Source: Tenrec ecaudatus
Taxonomy: Eukaryota > Chordata > Mammalia > Afrosoricida > Tenrecidae
Assembly (NCBI RefSeq): GCF_050624435.1
Contig: NC_134531.1
Span: 250,246,812-250,310,811 of the forward strand
Direction of reading: 5' to 3'
Length of the DNA stretch: 64,000 nt
Made by a program: the position numbers and the translations under genes. Shown piece after piece: positions 10,314 to 21,260 of this stretch. The notes beneath the pieces were generated by a model that saw only the letters and a list, made by a program, of their open reading frames with translations, made no database searches and had not been told where the DNA came from. Position 1 is the first letter of the stretch, and each line of letters opens with the position of its first letter.

Positions 10314-11350
10314 CTGAAAGAGACAGGGCGAGAGCTGCTGTAGGAAAGGCCTCATCAACCGATCTTCTATTCTGGTGGCTTTGCCTCCCGGGCGGTCCTC
10401 TCCCCTGGCAACTCATCCCAGCACGCGGCCCTGGCCTGATGGGAAACAAATGCCGTGCTCAGAGACATGCTCTCCCGACTATCCGATCAGTGGTCCTGCG
10501 GGCAGCAGACAAGCTGCTCCTGCTAAGTTCCTTCAATGCTCTTGGGCAGGCAGAGAATCCGCTCCCAGCCTCTGCTTCCTGAAGCTCAGAGAGGGTAAAG
10601 TCTTGCTCTTGACAGTGATTTGATAAGATCGAGCCTGCAGTCTTGGGTGGTGGTTCTTCAGAGGGCTGACGCCCCTTAGGGTTGCCCTGACTCCGAGGCA
10701 GCGAGGAGGCCGAAGGAGGAGAACAGGGGTGGGTAGGGGGAAGTGACCGATTTTAGGCAGAAGGGGGAGTTCAAATGAAGAGGCTCTAGTCAAAGTTGCC
10801 CACTCTGGATGAGACTGGTCGGTCAATTAAGGACTCTCTTTTTTATCATCTCTCTAGTCTAGAAGGCAAATATGGACCATGAGGGCAGGAGTGGGACCTC
10901 ACACACGGTCTGGTCCTCACTACGCTCCAGTTTTCCCATTCCTCGTGCTCTTCCCCGTCTTGGACACACCCACATCACCCGTGGAACCGGTGGCAGAACT
11001 CTTCCTCTACCGCAGAAATGCCCCTCTACTCTGTGCTGTTGGTGACTTTAGTATCTTTCTCGCCACCCGCAAATACTCACTCGGGCTTTTTACAAATTGC
11101 AATGTCTCATATTTTTAACTCTCTTTTCAAAATTAAAACCAAAATGATGAATTGAGAAAGACAATGGGTTGAGAGCCTTCCCGTAAAAGTAATTTCCTGC
11201 CAGTGGGGAGCAAATAAGTGCAGCTTCATTGTAAGACAATGAAGCCTGGTAGAGGGAGAGCTTGAACCTGCTTCTTGCTGATAAAACAGCTTCCCTTCTA
11301 GGAGAGAGTCCAATGAAAAGAGCAGATGCAAAGATGATCATTTGTTGTGG
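10314..11350. other. Intron sequence without recognised features
   Basis: Nothing recognised. Frames here are short, not repeated elsewhere in the window and without splice-consistent borders. Confidence 0.5.
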
Positions 11351-11354
11351 CAAA

Positions 11355-11640
11355 AGATTGAGATAACTGAACTATCCTACCATAATAGAACTGTAATGAA
11401 CCACGTAACTCTGTAATAGAATATCATGTAGCCATTACATGTGAAACTGATACCGTATGCCATGGAAATTTCTCCTGAGCTATATTAAATGGGAAAAAAG
11501 TAAGTAGTACAGTATTAAGATATAGAGTATCATCTCTGCTTTATAAAAATGCATTTTAAAAAAGACTGAAAGCAAATATATTTAAGGATTACCTAACAAG
11601 GGATTATCTCTAAAGTTCATTTTTCAAAGGCTCTGTCAGA
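11355..11640 (+). mobile_element. Old L1M ORF2 end / 3' UTR
   Basis: The phrases AATATCATGTAGCCATTACA and CTTTATAAAAATGCATTTTA, then GGATTATCTCTAAAGTTCA, follow the order seen in ancient L1M 3' ends. Highly diverged. Confidence 0.55.
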
Positions 11641-11714
11641 TGCCCTTCATTACTATATCAAAACTGCACAATTCGCTTATAAATGTACAGCACCCAATGC
11701 CCTGCATGTCTTTG

Positions 11715-11785
11715 AGTCATGAAATTTGTGCTGTAGGGTCGCTATGAGTTGGCATCCACTCGATGGCAGTGAGGTTTGTTTTTCT
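11715..11785 (+). mobile_element. AfroSINE 3' fragment
   Basis: GTAGGGTCGCTATGAGTTGG followed by CATCCACTCGATGGCAGTGA is the well conserved AfroSINE 3' end. The tRNA-like half is missing. Confidence 0.8.
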
Positions 11786-12454
11786 CTTATAAGTTATCAA
11801 CCACTACATAAATGGAGCTATGGGCCGTTGGTTTCAATTTATTAGCTCTCCAGCTTCTACAGTACCCAGACTGTTGCTTTTGGGTGTAGTCTAATAGCTG
11901 TGATATATGTGCTTAAATAGAATATGAAACCACCTATCCAACCTTAGTCAGAAATTAAGTTATTTTAACTAATAATACCTAAACCCCCACTCTTAAAAGT
12001 ATTTTTCACCTGTATGAAATAAGCCTTTACATTTAATTCTGAACTCTGCAGAAATCTAACTTCAGCATTCTAGCTCGTCTCATTTCCTTGCTCCCTTGCT
12101 GTCTTCTAAATAAAGAGAAGAGTGGCCCTGTGGCAGGTGACACAACCATTTGGATTTGGGGATGGGGAGAAGTGACTCCTTAGGCTAAGAACAGTAAGGG
12201 AAGCAGGAGCAAGGTGAGTCCACCTGTGATCTCATCCAGCGCCCAGTCTTTAATCACTCTGTCTCATGGAAGGATGATGGGTTTCTTTGATCTGGTCTTT
12301 ATCTGTCAGTGCCCAGCTAGGTCCACACAACCTACTTCAAAACTCCTCAGCTTACTTTGCAGGGTCCTCCCCCTTCATAGTCTGACTTGCTCCCCCCCCC
12401 CCCCCAGTTGAATCACCTGCTACTATAGCCCACAGAATTGGGTCAAACCAGAAA

Positions 12455-12585
12455 ATTGGGTTCTATGTATTATCATCGTTTTTCAGATAAAGAACTAGGC
12501 TTTACAGAGTTACCTAACTTGCTGCCAAGATCCACACAGCTGGTCAGCGGCAGATTTGCATGGATAAGTTTAAATCCGTAACAGG
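12455..12585 (+). mobile_element. MIR
   Basis: A degenerate MIR: TATTATCATCGTTTTTCAGA, CCACACAGCTGGTCAGCGGC and TTTAAATCCG in the correct order. Confidence 0.6.
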
Positions 12586-12614
12586 GACACCTAACTTCAA
12601 CATCAAGGGGCTCA

Positions 12615-12825
12615 CGTGGGGCTGCTGTAGGTTAGGTGGTGGGCTGCTAATTCCATGGTCAGCCGTTTAAACCCATCAGCTGCTCCATGGGAGAAAGAGG
12701 AGGCTGTCTCCTCCTGTTAAGATTTACAGCTTCTGAGACCCTAGGAAGCAGTTCTGTCTGCTCTGTTATATACAGTGGCTGAGTCAGAATCAACTCTGAG
12801 GGAGTGGGTTGTGGTTTCTGGGACC
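12615..12825 (+). mobile_element. AfroSINE
   Basis: Near full-length plus-strand copy: tRNA-like 5' part with GTGGGCTGCTAATTCCATGG, then GGGAGAAAGAGGAGGCTGTC, a middle TTTACAGCTTCTGAGACCCT and 3' GAGTCAGAATCAACTCTGAG. Confidence 0.8.
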
Positions 12826-12965
12826 TCAAGTGTCTATTAGCTGTGTAGTCTAAATATGCCACGCATATTGGCTTGCTCCTTTCTGAATGCTTTCCTCAAA
12901 AAGACATATTGTTGAGAATGCGGAGGGCAGAGAAACAACAGACTCAACAATTGCAGAGTACATGT

Positions 12966-13515
12966 TCCGGTCTATCCAGAACTGAAAGGCAGGGCTGGGG
13001 TCATTATAGTAGAGGCGAGGGACTTCAAGGAACCAGAGGGATATTGTGCGTTTCATTGGAGCTAAACTGCACCCTGGATGACTCATCCCTTCCTTGTGAC
13101 CTTTCTGTGAGGGGATTGTTCCATTGTCTACAGATGGCCTTTGGGTCTCTGCTCCAGCCCCCCTTTATTCTTAACAATATGGGGTTTTTTTTGTTTGTTT
13201 TGAGTTTTCTGGTGACTGTTACCTGATCCTGTAGACACCTCAAGATCATACAGGCTGGTGTGCTTCTTCTATGTAGCCTTGTTGCTTCTCTGCTAGATGG
13301 CTGCTTTTTTAACTTCAAGCCTTTAATACCCCAGACACTATCTTTTGATAGCTTGGCACCATCAGCTTTCTTCACCATATTTGCTTGGGTACCCACTTTG
13401 TCAGCAATTGTGCCAGAAGGGTGAGTATCACAGAATGCCAGGTTGTTAGAACAAAGTGTTCTTGCATTGAGGTAAGCTTGAGCAGAGGCCCAAAGTCTGC
13501 CCACTACCTCATTTT
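12966..13515 (-). mobile_element. L1 3' UTR fragment, both ends missing
   Basis: The plus strand shows the complement of the L1 3' UTR module (CTTCAAGCCTTTAATACCCC at 13,314) and of the part downstream of it (GGTCATTATAGT near 12,998). It ends inside the element on both sides, so it lacks the terminus and poly(A). Confidence 0.8.
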
Positions 13516-13932
13516 ATTACCATAAAATATATGTACATCTGCCTGTCTATTTTAATCCTCCCAATGTCAAACACCAATGAAAGATCTTCTACCTCTGAAA
13601 AGCCTTACCTTCAGATTGTAGCCACCAAAAAGCCTCACTTTCTCATGTCCAGTCCTTTAAGTTTTATAAAGAATTTCATCAGTTGACCTCCCTCTGAATC
13701 CAATACTTCTAGGTGCAAGTATTTCTTGCTTGTTCCATGACAAAATTTTCTTCCCTGGCCCTTTACATATCCATGGTGGACGTTTCTTTCTTACCCATTA
13801 TTTGTAATTTTATTTCTATTATTATTTTATCTTTACCATCTTATTTTCTTTTTGTTTTCATTGTTTCAGTTGGGTTTTCCAGTTTGTGAAGCACAGAAGG
13901 AGCAGATATATGGGGATAAGAAAAGTCGCAAG

Positions 13933-15078
13933 ATTCCATGATGCTCACCTTCCTGATACAATCGCTGAAGACAAAACGGGTGCATAAGCAAATGTGGAAA
14001 AGAAAGCTGATGGTGCCTGGCTAACAAAAGCTATAGCATCTGGGGTCTTAAAGTCTTGGAGGTAAACAAGCGGCCTTCTAGCTCAGAAACAACAAGGCCC
14101 ACTTGGAAGAAGCACACCAGCCTGTGTGATCATGACGTATACAAGGGACCAGGTATCAGACATCATCAGAACAAAAAAAATCATATCATTGTGTGCTCAC
14201 CTCTCTCATACGATCGCTGAAGACAAATGGGTGCATAAGCAAATGCGGTGAAAAAAGCTGATGGTGCCTGGCTATCAAAAGATATAACATCTGGGGTCTT
14301 AAAGGCTTGAAGGTAAAAAAGTGGCCATCTAGCTCAGAAACAACAAAACCCACATGGAAGAAGCACATCAGCCTGTACAATCATGAGGTGTCAAAGGGAT
14401 CAGGTATCAAAGATGAAAAAAAAATCATAGCATTGTGAATGAGTGAGAGTGCAGGTTGGAGACCCAAAGCCTATCTGTAAGCAATTGGACATCCCCTTAC
14501 ACAGGGGTCACGGTGAGGAGACGAGACAGTCAGGGTGCAGGGTAGCAACGATGAAACATACAATTTTCCTCTAGTTCATAAGTGCTTCCTCCCCCGGTCC
14601 CCCACTATCATGATCCCAATTCTACCTTACAAATCTGGCTAGACCAGAGGATATACACTGGTACAGATAGAAACTGGAAACACAGGGAATCCAGGGCAGA
14701 TGTTCCCTTCAGGACCAATGGTGATAGTGGTGATACTGGGAGGTTGGAGGGAGGATTGGGTGGAAAGGGGGAACCAATTACAAGGATCTACATATAACCT
14801 CCTCCCTGGGGGATGGACAACAGAAAAGTAGGTGAAGGGAGACGTCGGGCAGTGTAGGATATGACAAAATAGCAATTTATAAATTATCAAGGATTCATGA
14901 GGGAGAGGGGAATGGGGAGGGTGAGGACAAAATAAGGAGCCGATACCAGGCTCTTAAGTGGAGAGCAAATGGTCTGAGAATGATGAGGGCAATGAATGTA
15001 CAAATTTGCTTTACACAATTGATGTATGTATGGATTGTGATAAGAGTTGTATGAGCCCTTAATAAAATGATTAAAAAA
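13933..15078 (+). mobile_element. L1 3' UTR insertion with two tandem modules
   Basis: A 5'-truncated copy. The module with GGGGTCTTAAAGTCTTGGAG (14,042) and GGGGTCTTAAAGGCTTGAAG (14,293) occurs twice about 250 bases apart. The element ends CCCTTAATAAAATGATT and a short A run. No clear target duplication is seen. Confidence 0.9.
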
Positions 15079-15084
15079 TCTATC

Positions 15085-15366
15085 TCAAGAGTTTATATGG
15101 TGGTAGGGGTGGGCATGGAGAGTGAGGGGGTTGGGGAAGTAAGCAATGTATATAGGAGGGAACACAAGAACTGATGGTGATTACACAAATCATTTTACAA
15201 GTGATTTGACCATGGGGGGTGGGGGTTCGCAGGAAGGCAGGGAGAAAACATTCTAAAATTGATTGTGGTCATATTGTACAACTCTTCTTCATATGTTTCA
15301 ATTATTGAATTGTGTGAAATGTGGACTAAGTGTCAATAAAACTGTTTTGTTTGTTTTAAAAAAAAG
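15085..15366 (+). mobile_element. Older L1 3' end
   Basis: ACATTCTAAAATTGATTGTG and TGTCAATAAAACTG are hallmarks of older mammalian L1 3' UTRs (L1MA/L1MB type). An A-rich tail follows at about 15,356-15,366. Confidence 0.65.
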
Positions 15367-15374
15367 AATCCTTG

Positions 15375-15590
15375 CCTGGCACAAACATTTAGATGTATGC
15401 CTACTGGCTTAAAGCTTGCCAGTTTCGATCCACCCAGAGATACCTGGGAAGAGAGGTGTGGTGGTCTACCTTCAAAAAGGTCCTAGCCTTGAACATCCAA
15501 TGGAGCAGTTCTACTCTGACACTGGGGGCGGTGGGCGGGGGGTCACCATGAGTGAATATCCACTTGATGGTAAAATGACAACAGGCTTTA
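15375..15590 (+). mobile_element. AfroSINE, older variant
   Basis: Plus-strand copy of the AfroSINE variant with CCACCCAGAGATACCTGGGA and GAGCAGTTCTACTCTGACAC, ending at GAATATCCACTTGATGG. The tRNA-like start is at about 15,380. Confidence 0.75.
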
Positions 15591-16018
15591 CAATCAGAAG
15601 CATGCATGTAGCACCCACTTACTTCCTAAGCAGTGTTGTCAATCTCACTTTATGTTCATCTATCTCCTCATCTGGACCAGAAGATCCCTGAAGAGCAAAG
15701 GTTCAGGGGCCAGAAAGGCCTGGCCTGTGAGATCTGTGGGAGTCACTTGACCTGGCTTTCCTTTATAAAACTGTCACCCGGCAGGGTGGCTGTGGGTTCT
15801 AGGGGAGAGGACACCTGTAAAGGTGTCTTCGTGGCTCCCAGAAGAAGTAGGAATGTTTGTTTCCCTTACTGGTCTGGGGTCACTATATCTGCATGAACCC
15901 TACATATGTTCGGTATTACCGTATACGTGTATAAGCTGAGTTTTGCTGAAAAACTGGGGCTCGGCTTATACACGAGTCAGTAGTACCCCAGTGAGGTGTA
16001 ACATCTCGTTGGGGCCCC

Positions 16019-16113
16019 CCGAGGTAACGGGACGAGCGCCCGTTATCTCGCAGGTGATTGCCATTTCTGCGCTGTTCATTCAAAGCCCCACTGACACTGC
16101 AGGGCTTTGAATG
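16019..16113. repeat. Two hairpins in the transposon 5' region
   Basis: Inverted repeats: an imperfect stem CGAGGTAACGGG / CCCGTTATCTCG at about 16,019-16,050, and a perfect 12-bp stem CATTCAAAGCCC (16,077-16,088) / GGGCTTTGAATG (16,102-16,113) with a 13-base loop. They lie between the left terminus and the CCAAT box. Confidence 0.85.
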
Positions 16114-16194
16114 TTTGTTTACTCACATCTAGCCAATCAGAGCCATCCTATGACGTGTATCTTTGAACAAGCCTTTTAAAGACCATTGTGAAGG

Positions 16195-16524
16195 ATGTGG
16201 CATGAATGGATGTCATCTGGTCAAGCCCGACTAACAAAAGGAGGAAATTTCATGAAGCCTGCCATAGAGTTAATAGCAAAGTTGGTTCAAGATGCATGGG
16301 AAGACATTCCAGAAGACATGGTGCGACGTGCCTTCCAGAAATGTAGTATTAGTAATGCTATGGATGGCAGTGAAGACTGTGCTTTGTATGAAAATGACAG
16401 CAGTGATGGTGATGACGGCGATCTCAGTGAGGACAGCGTCCATGATGACCTCACCCCAGCTGAAGCTCTACAGATGATGATAAGGAATCCAGTTTTGAAG
16501 GATTTTTCGCTCTTTACATTTTAG
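16195..16524 (+). pseudogene. Pogo-group transposase, C-terminal remnant
   Basis: An open frame of 109 codons. It begins MWHEWMSSGQARLTKGGN, passes WEDIPEDMVRRAFQKCSISN and AMDGSEDCALYEND, and ends in an acidic tail (DSSDGDDGDLSEDSVHDD) before TPAEAL. This is the segment after the last catalytic aspartate in pogo/Tigger DDE transposases, where xAFxKCGISNALDGxEDxxL is typical. The start codon shown is only the first Met in frame; the true protein began far upstream. No stop or shift within the remnant, which is unusual for an old copy. Confidence 0.75.
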
Positions 16525-16866
16525 CTTGGTTGCTGATTGAGCTCAGGGAATAGTACTCTTAAGGTATCATTGTTGACACCTTATTGTTTTTGTTGAACCT
16601 CTTTTCCACTTACTGTGCTGGTTTACTAATGTTAAATGAGTTGTTGTCCTTTTATTTAAAATAAATATTTAAATACATTACCCCAATAATGTCACAATTT
16701 TTAGTAATTTTATTTTCATTTGTTTTGATTATTGAAACTCACCAATAGCTTCTGCATTTCCCACCCTAGGCTTATACTCGAGTCAATCAGTTTTTCTGGT
16801 TTCCCAGGTAATAATTAGGTACCTCTGTTTATACTCGGGTTGGCTTATATTTGAGTATGTACAGTA

Positions 16867-17558
16867 ATTAATTCTGGAAGGTGTTCATCTGCAGAGCAAC
16901 AGGCTCTTCAGTGTTGGCTTCCTGGCAAAGAACCATGTACTGATTTGCTATATTGATGAATATATTAGTTCAATGTATGTACAGAAAAAGAAAAGGCAGG
17001 AATAAGTTCAGGCACTTATAGAAAAGTTTTATTACTGTATTAAATAAGTAATTTGAAAGTAAATTCTGTAAAACTGGCTGGCAGGTCGAACATCAGTAGA
17101 TCAACAAGGTTTTAGCCTGCTGGCTTTGAATAATTCAACTAAGCTACAAAATCACTAGTGTATATTATCCGGAATATTTTCTGGGTAGAGCATTAAAAAA
17201 AGGAAATGTGTTTTGGAGAAATATTCCAAATACCTGCATTTAATTCACAGGAACTGCATTTTTGTTCCAACATGTTTTATACCAGCCCTCAGCCAAGACT
17301 TGAAGTCAGAGGAAAATGCTGACCACATGTAACTAAAAAATCCAGAGGTTGACAAGTGGTAGAATGGAGTCTGTTGGATTCAACAACCTGCCTAAATAAA
17401 TTGGAATATGAATGTACTTAGTAGGCACATGTGTAAGGGAGCCTCAAAACGTTCATGGAAGAATTCCCTATTTTTAAATTCTGTTTTTCCAAGGAATTTC
17501 TGAAGCCCCTTCAGATTTGGATTTGCCTCAGTCCCTGTCATTCCTGCTGGCTGATTTG
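16867..17558. other. Intron sequence without recognised features
   Basis: A/T-rich sequence. No repeat, exon or RNA gene recognised. Confidence 0.5.
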
Positions 17559-17560
17559 TA

Positions 17561-17745
17561 CAGGTTCCCAAACTTATTTGGACCACTACTCCCTTTTTAG
17601 AAAAAGAAAAAAAATTTACTCGGTGCTCTCCCCCTGGCAATGAAAAAATGTTGTACTCTAGCCCATGATCCACGATAAAGTGTAGGTACCTGCTTTGGCA
17701 GCCCCCTCTCACAGGGGCCAGTATCACCCCCTTTGGGAAGCACTG
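17561..17745. mobile_element. hAT-like non-autonomous transposon
   Basis: The left end CAGGTTCCCAAACTTATTTG and the complement of the right end CAGTGCTTCCCAAAGGG are inverted repeats of the hAT/Charlie type. The 8-base flanks (GATTTGTA and CTTTACAG) are not clearly duplicates, so the copy is old. Confidence 0.55.
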
Positions 17746-17814
17746 CTTTACAGCTTGAAGGCAGAGCTTCTAACTCCTGAGTGAACTCATAAGTCTGACT
17801 TCAATAATAATATG

Positions 17815-18238
17815 GTGTGGTAGTTAGATGATTTTCTGTGATCTTGAAAATGTACGAAAGTGTATGGCTGGAACCCAAGCAATCAATCAGGTCACACACA
17901 GCCTGATGATGCCTCCTTGGGGGGTAGGGGTGGCCTTCTTGTAAGAGGCATGGAGATGAGATCAGGACTGGGAGGCAGAGAGCCACCCTCTCTCTCTGCT
18001 TCTTTGTCTTCCTGATCACTGGGACTCTGACATTGACCTTGAGAGCTGCCAGTGTCCTGCCATGCTTCCACTGATCTTAGAGACATACTACTTTGTGATC
18101 TTCCTACATTCTGTATCATTGCATGTGGCTGCGGAATTTGATTGGGTTGGGCTGCCTTCTCGATATATAATTACTTATTTATATAAAATTCTTTCTTATA
18201 CATAGGTGTCAACGGATTTATATCTCTAGACAACCTGG
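17815..18238. mobile_element. Interspersed repeat, unclassified
   Basis: It ends with TATATCTCTAGACAACCTGG, similar to the end of the repeat at 4.9-5.6 kb, and probably belongs to the same old family. No coding content. Confidence 0.35.
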
Positions 18239-18258
18239 CCCAACACAAATGGTTTTCT

Positions 18259-19232
18259 TTTTAAAAAAATTTTATTTAGAATGTATTATGCAGAAATTGC
18301 AGAGGAGTTTCCTTTTTTTAAATTGCATTTCAGATATTTTACTAAATGTTTATACATATATTATTATTTATTTTTCAATAAATCATTTTATTGGGGCTCA
18401 TACAACTCTTATCACAATCCACACATACATCAATTGAGTAAAGCACCCTTATACATTCGTTGCCCTCATTATTCTCAAAATTCGCCTTCCACTTTGGTTC
18501 CTGGAATCAACTCATTTTCCTTTTTTCCCCTCCCCCTCCCTCCCCCCTCCCTCATGAGCCCTTAATAATTTATAAATTATTATTTTATCTTATCTTACAC
18601 TGCCCGGCATCTCCCCTCCCCCACTTTCCTGTTGCCCATCCCCCAGAGAGGAGGTTACAAGATTGGTTCTCCTTTCTACACTCCCTTCCCTTCTGGTGTC
18701 GCCACTCTCACCGCTGGTCCTGAGGGGTTCATGCGTCCTAGATTCCCTGTGTTTCCAGATCCCTACTGTACCGCTGTGCATCCTCTGGTCTAACCAGGTC
18801 CGCAAGGTAGAATTTGGATCATGATAATTGGGGGGCGGGAGGGGGGAGGGAAGAAGCGTTTAAGAACTAGAGGAAGGTTTTGAGTTTCATTGTTGCTACA
18901 CTGAACCCTGAGTAACTCATCTCCTCCCCACTACCCCTCTGCAAGGGATGCCCAGCTATCTACAGATGGACAGTGGATCCCCATTGTACACTCCCTTCAT
19001 TCATGGTGATATGATTTTTCCCCCCTGCCTTTGTTGTTTGAAACCTGGTCCCCTCGGCCCTTCATGATCACACATGTTGGTGTGCAGCTTCCATGTGGGT
19101 TTTGTTGCTTCTGGGCTAGATGGCCACTTGTTTACTTTCAAGCCTTTAAGTCCCCAGACACTATATCTCTCAATAGCTGGGCACCATCAGCCTTCTTTAC
19201 CACACTTACTTATGCACACACTCGTGTTCAGA
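18259..19232 (-). mobile_element. L1 3' UTR insertion with 3' transduced sequence
   Basis: A minus-strand, 5'-truncated L1 from 19,232 down to its terminus at about 18,375, then about 115 bases of non-L1 sequence carrying its own AATAAA (complement near 18,272) and ending in an A-run. The target duplication CAACACAAATGGTTTTCT (18,241-18,258) and CAACACATATGGTTTTCT (19,233-19,250) brackets both parts, so they were inserted together. Confidence 0.85.
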
Positions 19233-19316
19233 CAACACATATGGTTTTCTAAAACAGTCTTTCAGGCAAGGCAGACTCCCAGCTCTGGGGAGGACTCTCA
19301 CCACCTCTTTTCATAC

Positions 19317-19404
19317 CTTGTTTAACGAGTTCTTTAATCCGTCCTGGTGTGCCTACACCCAGATACACCACATGCTTCTCAAGCAACTTCACCTGCTCCT
19401 GGAC
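19317..19404 (-). CDS. CMSS1: CMSS1 internal exon ([13 protein letters not shown])
   Basis: An exon of 88 bases between acceptor ...TTTGAAGAT..AATAG type tract (CAAATAG) and donor GTATGA. It encodes [20 protein letters not shown] then GRIKELVKQ, with one base left over for the next codon. TPGRI matches a conserved helicase-fold motif (motif Ib in DEAD-box proteins), retained in the CMS1 family. Confidence 0.93.
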
Positions 19405-19525
19405 CTATTTGAAGATTTGGAAAGAAAGAAGAAAGAGAAGAATCAAACTATGTGATCACAGGCCAATGTAGTAAAAAGCAAAGGAGGGTTTGTTTAGGGC
19501 CAACAGAAGAGCAGAACCTTTAATC

Positions 19526-19767
19526 CAGGGGTCATCAAACTTTAAACAGGGGGCCAGTTCACTGTCCCTCAGACCCGGTGGAGGGCCGGACTATAGCTAA
19601 AAAAAAAACAACAACAACAAAAAACTATGAACAAATTACTATGCACACTGCACATATCTTGTTTTGAAGTAAAAAAAAAACCAAATGGGGCAAAAACACC
19701 CGGCAGGCAGGATAAATGTCCTTGGCAGGCTGCATGTGGCCCTAGGGCCGTAGTTTGAGGACACCTC
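19526..19767. mobile_element. hAT MITE
   Basis: A 242-base element with inverted ends: left CAGGGGTCATCAAACTTTAA, complement of right GAGGTGTCCTCAAACTACGG. Its flanks CTTTAATC (19,518-19,525) and CTTAAAGC (19,768-19,775) agree at six of eight positions, as expected of a degraded 8-bp hAT duplication. The inner part contains GGGCCAGTTCACTGTCCCTC and, near the right end, GGCTGCATGTGGCCCTAGGG. No coding capacity. Confidence 0.75.
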
Positions 19768-19904
19768 CTTAAAGCATTCAGGAGCCAGCCCTCAGCTTCT
19801 CTACAGAAATTCCAGAGGATGGAGGGCTTCTGTGAGGAGTCGTAATGAAGTGGAGATGGGGAAAAGCAAAGAAAACCAGGAAGCTTCTTAAATGTGTTAT
19901 ATAA

Positions 19905-20098
19905 GGAAGCTAAAAACTCAATGCCACCCTGTTGATTCCAACTCATAGTGACCGTGTAAGGACAGAGCACAGCTGTCCCGGTGGGTTTCTGAGAGTAGGC
20001 CTCTTTATGGGAGCAGGAAGCCTCATCTTTCTCCCATGGAGCAGCTGGTGGGTTTGAACTGTCCAGCAAGTAACCCACTATGCCATCAGAACCTCTAT
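19905..20098 (-). mobile_element. AfroSINE
   Basis: Minus-strand copy of good quality. The complement shows GTGGGTTTGAACTG (20,048) for box B and the 3' signature AACTCAATGCCACCCTGTTG (19,917). It is followed by a CA repeat. Confidence 0.85.
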
Positions 20099-20105
20099 AT
20101 AATGA

Positions 20106-20106
20106 A

Positions 20107-20147
<41 letters not shown>
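20106..20147. repeat. (CA)n microsatellite
   Basis: About 20 CA units adjoining the AfroSINE. Confidence 0.95.
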
Positions 20148-20148
<1 letters not shown>

Positions 20149-20264
20149 ATTAGCTTGCTAGAAGATGAACTGGAAAAGAAAAAGCCTGGGATCTGAGAGC
20201 GGCCCTTGGGGATCATTAGAAGTGTCCTCCCAGCACCCACGAGGCATCACAGGCTCCTGCTGAC

Positions 20265-20325
20265 CTTTATGTGTTTTGCAAATAATTTCATAACTTTGCT
20301 GTCTCCTTTGAATGCTGTCATCGAC
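20265..20325 (-). CDS. CMSS1: CMSS1 internal exon ([15 protein letters not shown])
   Basis: An exon of 61 bases between acceptor ...CTTTATTAG and donor GTCAGC. It completes an Arg codon split with the preceding exon and encodes [20 protein letters not shown], matching the human protein with a few conservative changes. It leaves in phase 0. Confidence 0.93.
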
Positions 20326-21110
20326 CTAATAAAGAGGAAAAGAAAAATGCATGAGAAAACCCATTCATTCCAGGAAAATCGACTACTTGAGTTTTGTGCC
20401 TTGCTTTACTCAAAAGAAAATGTGCACATATGCATGCATGTTCGTGTATGTGTGCATGCACACACAAATTCTTCAAAAATTTATTTTCAGGTTAGCTGAA
20501 CTTTGGAAGGAGCTAACACAAAGGTTAACTTCCTTGACTCTAAGTTCGTCACTTATAATACAGAACTTTGGTATTTCAGGTCCCTGGCACAGACTAATCT
20601 TCAATTTCCGCAGTGCAGTTCTCAGCGCACCTTTGGTGGTGGGGAAGCTCTCTGAGCAGTGATGGCAGGGCCTGCTCTGTGGAGCTCAGGGCATCTCTGG
20701 AGTCTGCCAGTGGCTGTCGGTGGGGAAATTCTGGGGCTGAACTGATGAGAAGGATAGGAAGGTTTATACCCTGTTCCACTCCGAGCAGATTCTTTTTGAT
20801 CTACTTAGCAGAGTCCTCCTCTGTGAGTTTATTTATGGGAAGGCTTCTGCCAAGAAGAGAAAGGAGCGAGGAAGAGGGAAGTGAAGAAAACGGTTGTCAA
20901 AAGTGATGGCCACCTCCGAGACAGCCGAGATGGTGGGTAGCATTAACAAATGAGGCAGCATGAGGCAGGGTGTGAGCTGAGGAGAGCAGGCGTGTGTGCC
21001 CTGTTTAGACACAGTGTAGCCAGTTATGCTGTGAGACCACGGGCCCAGTGTTACAAGGCCTCCTGATTTTCAAAGAAGGCTAACATCTAGATTTTTATAT
21101 CCAAAATCTG
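20326..21110. other. Intron sequence without recognised features
   Basis: No repeat or exon recognised. Several frames overlap on both strands at 20,590-20,910 but share no known protein and lack splice support. Confidence 0.5.
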
Positions 21111-21114
21111 CCAG

Positions 21115-21260
21115 GGTCTCGATTTTGACCCACAGCAATCATACAGAGGGTTTCTGAGATTGTAAAGCTGTATCTCTGCCCTGCAGAGAGGCTTGTGGGT
21201 TTGAACTTCTGACCTGTGGTTAGAAGCTCAGGCCTATCCTACACCACCAGACAGCTATTC
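21115..21260 (-). mobile_element. AfroSINE
   Basis: A diverged minus-strand copy. The complement contains GGTTTCTGAGATTGTAAAGC (21,149) and GTGGGTTTGAACTTCTGACC (21,195). Confidence 0.7.

Larger units (their letters stand above)
15919..16864 (+). mobile_element. Pogo/Tigger-like DNA transposon, internally deleted
   Basis: About 946 bases between TA dinucleotides at 15,917-15,918 and 16,865-16,866. The left end CCGTATACGTGTATAAGC and the complement of the right end CTGTACATACTCAAATATAA are degenerate inverted repeats. Further TATAAGC words lie inside both ends (CGGCTTATACACGAGTC at 15,962 and GGCTTATACTCGAGTC at 16,769). It holds two hairpins, a CCAAT box at 16,133-16,137 and the C-terminal part of a transposase. 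The N-terminal DNA-binding and catalytic regions are absent, so it needed a helper. Family name not assigned. Confidence 0.75.

Noticed and set aside
19569..20240. A 223-codon minus-strand open frame
   Set aside because: It runs through a hAT MITE, an AfroSINE and a CA repeat (a run of Cys-Val codons). Its composition is low-complexity and it matches no protein.
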